Notes under the pieces: generated by a model
The model's database searches: none
What the model saw: the letters and a program-made list of their open reading frames with translations, nothing else
What the model was told of the DNA's origin: nothing
Position numbers and translations under genes: made by a program
Origin: Thuidium tamariscinum
Taxonomy: Eukaryota; Streptophyta; Bryopsida; Hypnales; Thuidiaceae
Direction: 5' to 3'
NCBI GenBank assembly: GCA_947034885.2
Contig: OX344754.2
Coordinates: 14,402,501-14,466,500 of the forward strand
Length of the DNA stretch: 64,000 nucleotides
In this document: piece after piece, positions 58,164 to 64,000 of the stretch
How positions within the stretch are numbered: the stretch's first letter is position 1
Layout of the letters: each line of letters begins with the position of its first letter

Positions 58164-60769
58164 GCTGCAAATGAATTGGAATTAAAACACAAGAGCTAGA
58201 ATCAGTCAGCAATATATGATTGAAACAATCATTGCTTTAGATGCTCCATTTCTCCGTAGTTTAGAATAGAATCTATTTCATGTCGTTTCTGTTTCAAAGA
58301 TGCAGTCACAAGTTCTGAAGAAACCCTGAGCCCAGAGCCCCTGCGTGGAGTGACACGAAAGCTCATGTTTCAAGGCGGGATGCCTAGTAAAATGGCCATA
58401 AACTGGCATTCCATGCATGTGTCGCTTAGTTCCATGTCACCCTTAATCCCTAACGGCAGTAATATGCAATTAATCTGGATCTTACGAACCACCCGGAGAC
58501 CGTAACTACTGTGATGCGAGGTGTGATGCCCCCAACAACTATCTGGTGAAAGGCATCATATTACTAAGCAACGTTGGGGTCACTTCGACTCCCCCAGATT
58601 TCGGGACTGCGTTCCCAGCGTTTTCTGAATTAAAAGAAGACTGCCTGATAACGGGATACGGACTACGGAGGGGAAGCCCAAGAGGCGGAGACTGGGGCAA
58701 GCACCGGGTACGTCCACAAGCTTGCCGGTTGTACTTACAAATACTGATGGATTGACACCGTCAAGCGGAATTATCGGACATCCTTGCATGCGTCCTCAAG
58801 ATCCCTGATGGGAAATTTTATTGAATTGACAGTCATTGGGCAATTCTTAAGTTCAGATCGAGTGGGTCTGAAATCTACAGTGGACCTCTAGAGATGGTTT
58901 AGACCATCCAGTCTAAAAATGCCAAAGTGGCGTAATCATGGAATATTGCCATTTAACGAAATTTGCCATCCTGCAAGTGTAAGTAACCTCCTACACTGCA
59001 AACGCTAGCAATATGCTCTCCGGATACGAACCACCACGAGGCCACTTAGCTTGTTTGTTGCTAGCTAACTGTGTGAGCCCAGAAAATATATATGTCGGCA
59101 AGCAGTGAGACGTCCCTAAGTTTGGCGGTATTCCTAGCTACTAGTAAGAGTGGAACGAGAATACTAGCCATGGACACTGAGGAGCAGTACGTACAGGGAG
59201 AACTTATTCCGCACAATCATTTCACTGCAAATACGAAGCACCAATATATACCAGCTCGAAGTATAAGCACGAACTCCTGAAGAACTGACACAAAAGGAGA
59301 AGCTAGAAGGACAAACTTAATTTGCATTGTTCTCTGAATCGGTCTCTGAATTGATACCTGATCATCTTGCAGACCCTGAGCACACGCATGGCTTAATTAG
59401 ACTCCCGCCTCGCTAGAGACTCCGGTCACTTTGTCGGAATCCACCAGTGCGTTCGTGAAGCTAGCAGCTTCAATTCGAATTTATCTCAACGTACTTCTCC
59501 GAGCATGTGAATCTTATCACGTCGGTACGAGTCGGTATCAAACTGAACTGTGAAGCACACAAAAACTCCACACAACAAGCTATCGATCGATAGCTCGTAT
59601 TGAATGAAAAAGACTAAAATCCGATTTATAGCAAATTTATCAATCACAAGTTCACAATATCTACTAGTCAGAACTCTGTGAACAAGCTTCAACACGTCCA
59701 AGTCTCTAAGAAGCCCACTCGATCGAAGATGTGATCATTTCCAAGGATGTTGTAAGGAATGAGCTAAGACAATGATGTTTTACAGACAGTCTTACATACT
59801 TCGGAGCATACTTCGGAGCATTATATTCGGCTTACCGACTGAATTGTTTACGAAAAGTGACCGGATCGCACGCAGGCGGAGCGGGTGAGTCAGCTTGCGT
59901 AGATAAGTTAACCCTTGAAGGACATTCACTAACCTTCCGTCACCTGCATGCCTACAGTAGAGGCCACGCAGTCCAAACAGAAAATTGAAAATCCAGGGTA
60001 ACTTACCGTATGGGTCCGTCTTCTCGCTTGTCCAAAGTTTGTGGCAGTCAATTCACTCGTGCATGTTTTGACTGCCACAAACTTTGGACAAGTGAATTGA
60101 CATGCACGAGTGAATTGACGTGCTAGACTTTGGAGCCTGAAAGCGGTGCTGGGCAAGCCATATGCACTACTGTACTGATTATTGAAGCCAATGAATAGGA
60201 GTAGGTATTTTACATTGGAGAATCATTTAAAAGTTACTTTCCGTCAACCAAGACCCAGGGTGAAGCCTTCATGTCGGCCCAGTGGCCCACTCGCCAAAGG
60301 TTACAGAAGATCGCTACAGTAGCAGACGATAGCAGACAATCTGGATTGGCTCGTGGAAATCCCAGACTGCCGACTGTCTGAACTGATTTGGGTAGGCCCG
60401 CGCTCCCAAGTTGCAAGAATACTACGCTACTGTACACAGTAACAAACTCCGCACAACTGAAGGAGGTGAAATGGCGCGCGTTAAATCGTGTAATCGAAAC
60501 TAACGTGGCGCAGCTGAAGTTACCCCAGGGTAAACACTGAAATTTTTTATTTTTTTCAAAATTTATTTTTTTCAAATTCTGAATTCATATTTGGATTCAG
60601 AGACCCCAAATTAGCTAGGGAGGACCTTGACATAACCAAAAAACCCAACAAAACATAAACCCCCAAACCCTCATCAACCCTTGGTAAAACCTATTTTATC
60701 TGCGGGGGGCTGGATTTACCTGCGCCACGTCAGGAACGATTGCACGATTTAACGTCTTGCAGTTGAAAT
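58164..60769. other. Upstream region of the lectin gene, gene-free
   Basis: Presumed promoter of the lectin gene at its left edge. No gene recognised; base composition is less AT-biased than elsewhere. 60533-60700 repeats the sequence at 3833-3990. Confidence 0.45.
60027..60092. repeat. Perfect 25 bp hairpin
   Basis: Arms 60027-60051 (CTTGTCCAAAGTTTGTGGCAGTCAA in part; key bases CAAAGTTTGTGGCAG) and 60068-60092 pair without mismatch around a 16 bp loop. Next to it, 'cacgagtgaattgac' repeats the loop sequence in both orientations, so it is part of a small palindromic cluster. Confidence 0.75.
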
Positions 60770-61867
60770 GGGTCGTTGCAAGAAACACTTACCGGTTTTG
60801 GCTCAAAATGGCTCAAAATCAATGAGTCCTGTGAGTCCTATGACCCTTTGCAAGGTTGTCTTGTCGAACATATTTTTGGGTTTGAATGTCGTGTACGACG
60901 TCCAACATCGCGTGTCCCGGTGACAACTTGTTACAAAGGGCGTCCCACCTCGTCGCGAAAGTCCATTTTCAGCAGCTCAAAGAAATGAAAATCTTACTAT
61001 TACTATGAACCTAAATGAAGAATGTAATATGTATTCATAAAATTGAAACACTTAATTGAAACCCAACTTATATATGTCAAAATTTTAAATTTCTAATGAT
61101 TTATTTTTGAGTCAACTTGATTTTTAGTCAATGAGACGTCACGAGGGCTCTACTAGACGTTGCGTGACGTCTGTCTGTCGTGATGTCGCATTGTCCGGCA
61201 GAACAACCCTGACCCTTTGAAATAATTTTTTTTTAAATTGAAAAAAATATGGATAATTTGAAGAGCAATGAGAATATTATGTCTCTTGAAATTCAGACCT
61301 AAGAAAAAATTTCTCTAAATGTTGTAGACAATGGAAAATACAATGAAAATAGCTCTTTTTTCACTAATTTGGTAAAAATAGTAAAAAAATTCAAAAAATG
61401 AAAATAAAAAATCCATTTGTTCTTCAAGTAAAGGTCTTTCTTTTCCAACAAATTTCATCTTTGGAAAAAATTAATTCTATTCTCTACACTTGCGCAAAGT
61501 CAGCCACTTTGACGACATGTGGAGGTTGAACAGTATAGTATTTTCAAAAAATCTCTTTGTGATCTTGGGTAACTTTAGGTGAGGTCCTTGCATGCCAATT
61601 TTCAGCTCAAAATTTTCATTTTTGGATCAAAAATAGGACTAAAAACCCCCCAAATGGCCAAGGTAGACATCCAATCGGGGGCAGTTTTAAAATAGTAAAA
61701 TAATTTTTAAAAAATTGAAAAAATTACAAAACATATAAAACTTTTGTGTCCACCTTCATTCCAAATTTCAAGTTGATAGGGAAAACGATGCAAAAGTTAT
61801 GAGCAAAAAACTACCTGTTGGAGGTCAAGGGGACAAAAAATAGGACAAGTGTTTCTTGCAATCACCC
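60770..61867. mobile_element. GGGTGATTGCAAG MITE, copy 2, with nested hAT-like MITE
   Basis: 1,098 bp, inverted relative to copy 1 at 20825, with duplication AAAT (60766-60769 and 61868-61871). Without its 361 bp nested element and one duplicated target site it would match the 728 bp length of copy 1. Confidence 0.9.
60851..61211. mobile_element. Nested hAT-like MITE
   Basis: 361 bp, ends CAAGGTTGTC and GAACAACCCTG (inverted CAGGGTTGTTC), flanked by the 8 bp direct repeat ACCCTTTG (60843-60850 and 61212-61219). CAAGG/CAGGG ends and 8 bp duplications are typical of hAT elements. The host MITE copy at 20825 shows the empty site (accctttgaaataa, on its other strand). Confidence 0.85.
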
Positions 61868-61871
61868 AAAT

Positions 61872-62756
61872 ACCCTTTCCTAGCTGTATTTGCTGAGGTA
61901 GGAGGTCCATAAAAGAGCCGAAACTGAATTTTGTGAATTTGGGGAGGTGAAACTTCTCGAAATATTTCCCAGTAAATATGTTCTTTCAAAGATAAGTGGA
62001 ATTGGCATCCAACCCAAATCATTTCATGATTTTTGGAGCTTTGTGGAATTAGTTATGAATTTTTGAAGTTGAAATAGCATAGGGCTCTATAACCGCCCAC
62101 CTCCTCAATTTACATTGATTGTACATTGCTCGTACAAATGACAGAGTAACATGTACAAACAATGTACATTTGAGTAGGTGGGTGGTTTTAGAACTTAAGC
62201 AAATTTTGAGCTTCCTACATTAAGGTAATTACATTTAAATGCATATGTTGAGCATTCATTTGTTCCTATCATCAAATTGACAAATTTTTGGTTTGAGATT
62301 ATTGGAGGTCAAAAAGATATTTTAGATTCTGACTTTATTCATTGATTGGACATTGAATGAATAAACTTTGAATTTTCACAAAGTGCAAGGAATAGATATT
62401 TCTATAACTAGCTTTTGATTTGATTCTCATGAATTGTAGGAGTACATTTGTAAGAAAGAATTTGTAAGGGTCTATTTCAAAAAGGGATCACTAGTAACAA
62501 TAGTAAATGTAATTATCTTACATTAATTGCATTCTTGTAATTTGGAAGTACATACATATTACATAGTAAATACAAATGGGGCACATTTATCCCCTACAAG
62601 ACTATGGCCTTTTATTTGTCAAAAAACACCATTTCTATTGCAAGATGCAAAAATTTTAACATTTTTTTTGCATATTTAATTGTAAGATCTTACAATGTGT
62701 AGAAAAAAATTTAGAAACTTTGACCTTGAACTCTTGAAGATTGCAAGATGTTTGTG
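61872..62756. other. Gene-free region with a small MITE
   Basis: 62081-62197 has inverted ends (accgcccacctcctca / tgagtaggtgggtggt) around a TGTACA-rich centre, probably a short MITE. The rest is AT-rich. Confidence 0.45.
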
Positions 62757-63577
62757 TTCAACCGCTAAAGGAAAGAAGTTTTGTTATCAAAAACCACTCA
62801 AAACTATCATTTGTACATCTAACCATAGGATCTTACACTAAACAAGTATAACAATGTGTGGAAGAACTTTTGAAAACTTTGACCATGTAGATTGCAAGAC
62901 ATGCATTTAAAATAAAGAAAACAAATTTTTGCATCATGCTAACCTTGAATAGATTTTTTGGCTTTGAATCTTTTTAACTGAAAATTTTTGCACTATGGAT
63001 TTTAATTTTTCTAATTTTCTATGCTAAAGAATCAAATCAAGATTTTGTGGGGAAAAAATCAACAAAAGAATATTTAATCTTCACACATTAAAAAATTGTT
63101 AAGTAGGTTCAAGATTGAAGCAATACTCAATTGTTATTAAGATGGAATTGAATTACAATAATCCCAATGGTGAAATTATTCTAGAAAGAAAACTAAACCT
63201 TGTCTACTTGCACAAATCAGCATTCAAAAATGAATTCTATAAATTGTTCTATAAGTTTTAAGAAGATGCTTAGATTGCCCAAAAAATAAAGATAATCTGT
63301 AATTTTTTTCATTATTGGTCCAAATAGAATGAATTAGAGCTTTACATGTAGACAAAAATATAGTATTTGCAAAAAAAAATCTAAAAAAATCATTTTGACT
63401 TTTTATAATATTTTTTGTACTATTAGCAAACCTCAATTGTTGTTTATTGTGCTGTGACTTTTGCTCCTACAAATACTAAACATCTTCAAAAAAAATTCAC
63501 TACAAATTGAGACATTAGGAGCATATATCCAAACCCAAATTATCTCCTAAGTGAACAAACAATCCTTTAGGGGTTAA
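62757..63577 (+). mobile_element. TTAA-type MITE, copy D
   Basis: Right end CCTTTAGGGGTTAA at 63564-63577 and a mutated left end (caaccgctaaagga near 62757). The interior follows copies A and B in order (for example 'caaaactatcatttgt', 'aagtaggttcaagattgaa', 'gcttagattgccc'). Confidence 0.55.
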
Positions 63578-64000
63578 AAACTTAAAATGAAGGGAATAAA
63601 TTTATTTGCACTAGATCCTTTTGATTTAAGTCTTTTGACTTTAGACCTTGTTAACTTCAAATTTTTTCAGTACACATTTTGAATTGAGAAAAAGATTGTA
63701 TTCAAGATTGTGTTGAGGATCTAGAATAAAAATTTAACTCACCTTATCTTCAATCTTTAAAAAATTGTTTTATAAAAATAAGTTAAAGATAGAAAGACAA
63801 AACAAATTAACTAAATCTTTAATACATCTAAGATGGAATTGGAATACACTAATTGCAATAGTGAAATTTTTCCTTTTAATTTTTTTTTGTTTTTCTTAAA
63901 TTACTTTTTTGAGCTAGTATCACATAACTTGTCTTTATAGTCACAAATAGAATCCTGAAAACCATATTATTACAAAGCTAATATATATATATATATATAT
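63578..64000. other. Gene-free end of the window
   Basis: AT-rich; an (AT)n microsatellite occupies about 63979-64000 and runs off the window. Confidence 0.5.

Overview
The window is nuclear DNA of a land plant. Gene models have GT-AG introns, there are CCCTAAA-type telomere-like runs, and the families are plant ones: a nodulin-like MFS transporter tail, a G-type (bulb/S-locus) lectin receptor and a plant-type transposase. The AT-rich, repeat-swamped layout and the unusual mobile gene set suggest a non-seed plant, but I cannot name the species and that is inference only.

Layout. 1-554 is the last exon of an MFS/NFD4-like transporter. 1.8-11.4 kb is gene-free and full of small non-autonomous elements: a 1.4 kb foldback, TTAA-flanked MITEs and a CACTA-like element. 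11394-22057 is a giant (about 10.7 kb) non-coding element with long terminal inverted repeats. It is filled with GGGCGCGGAC-type arrays, a nested 2.2 kb foldback and a 172 bp tandem array, and it sits inside an older dispersed repeat.

23816-39338 is the most interesting region: a 15.5 kb DNA transposon bounded by an exact 11 bp target duplication (GTTTCGACATG) and imperfect terminal inverted repeats. It carries two divergent gene units. On the minus strand is a large Mutator-like transposase with a GCM/WRKY-type zinc region, a DDE-like core and a SWIM finger. On the plus strand are a small acidic accessory gene and a ten-exon gene joining a ParB-like N-terminus to a permuted DNA-methyltransferase-like C-terminus. 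Seven 72 bp palindromic modules with fixed geometry (8 bp shoulder, 22 bp spacer, 12 bp core, 22 bp spacer, 8 bp shoulder) lie in the introns of these genes and nowhere else I found. The copy is decaying: one frameshift and one in-frame stop in the transposase, one in-frame stop in the methyltransferase-like gene. All other exon phases are kept.

39.3-49.6 kb and 52-55.4 kb are again MITE-rich. Two ordinary genes follow. One is a compact, intact five-exon ubiquitin-specific protease (49628-51983, +). The other is a kinase-less lectin receptor-like protein (58163-55433, -). The third intron of the lectin gene is exactly one MITE: a 259 bp element inserted at AGGT, whose 4 bp duplication supplies both the donor GT and the acceptor AG. 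At least seven copies or pieces of this MITE family occur in the window. The rest, to 64000, is repeats including a nested hAT-like MITE.
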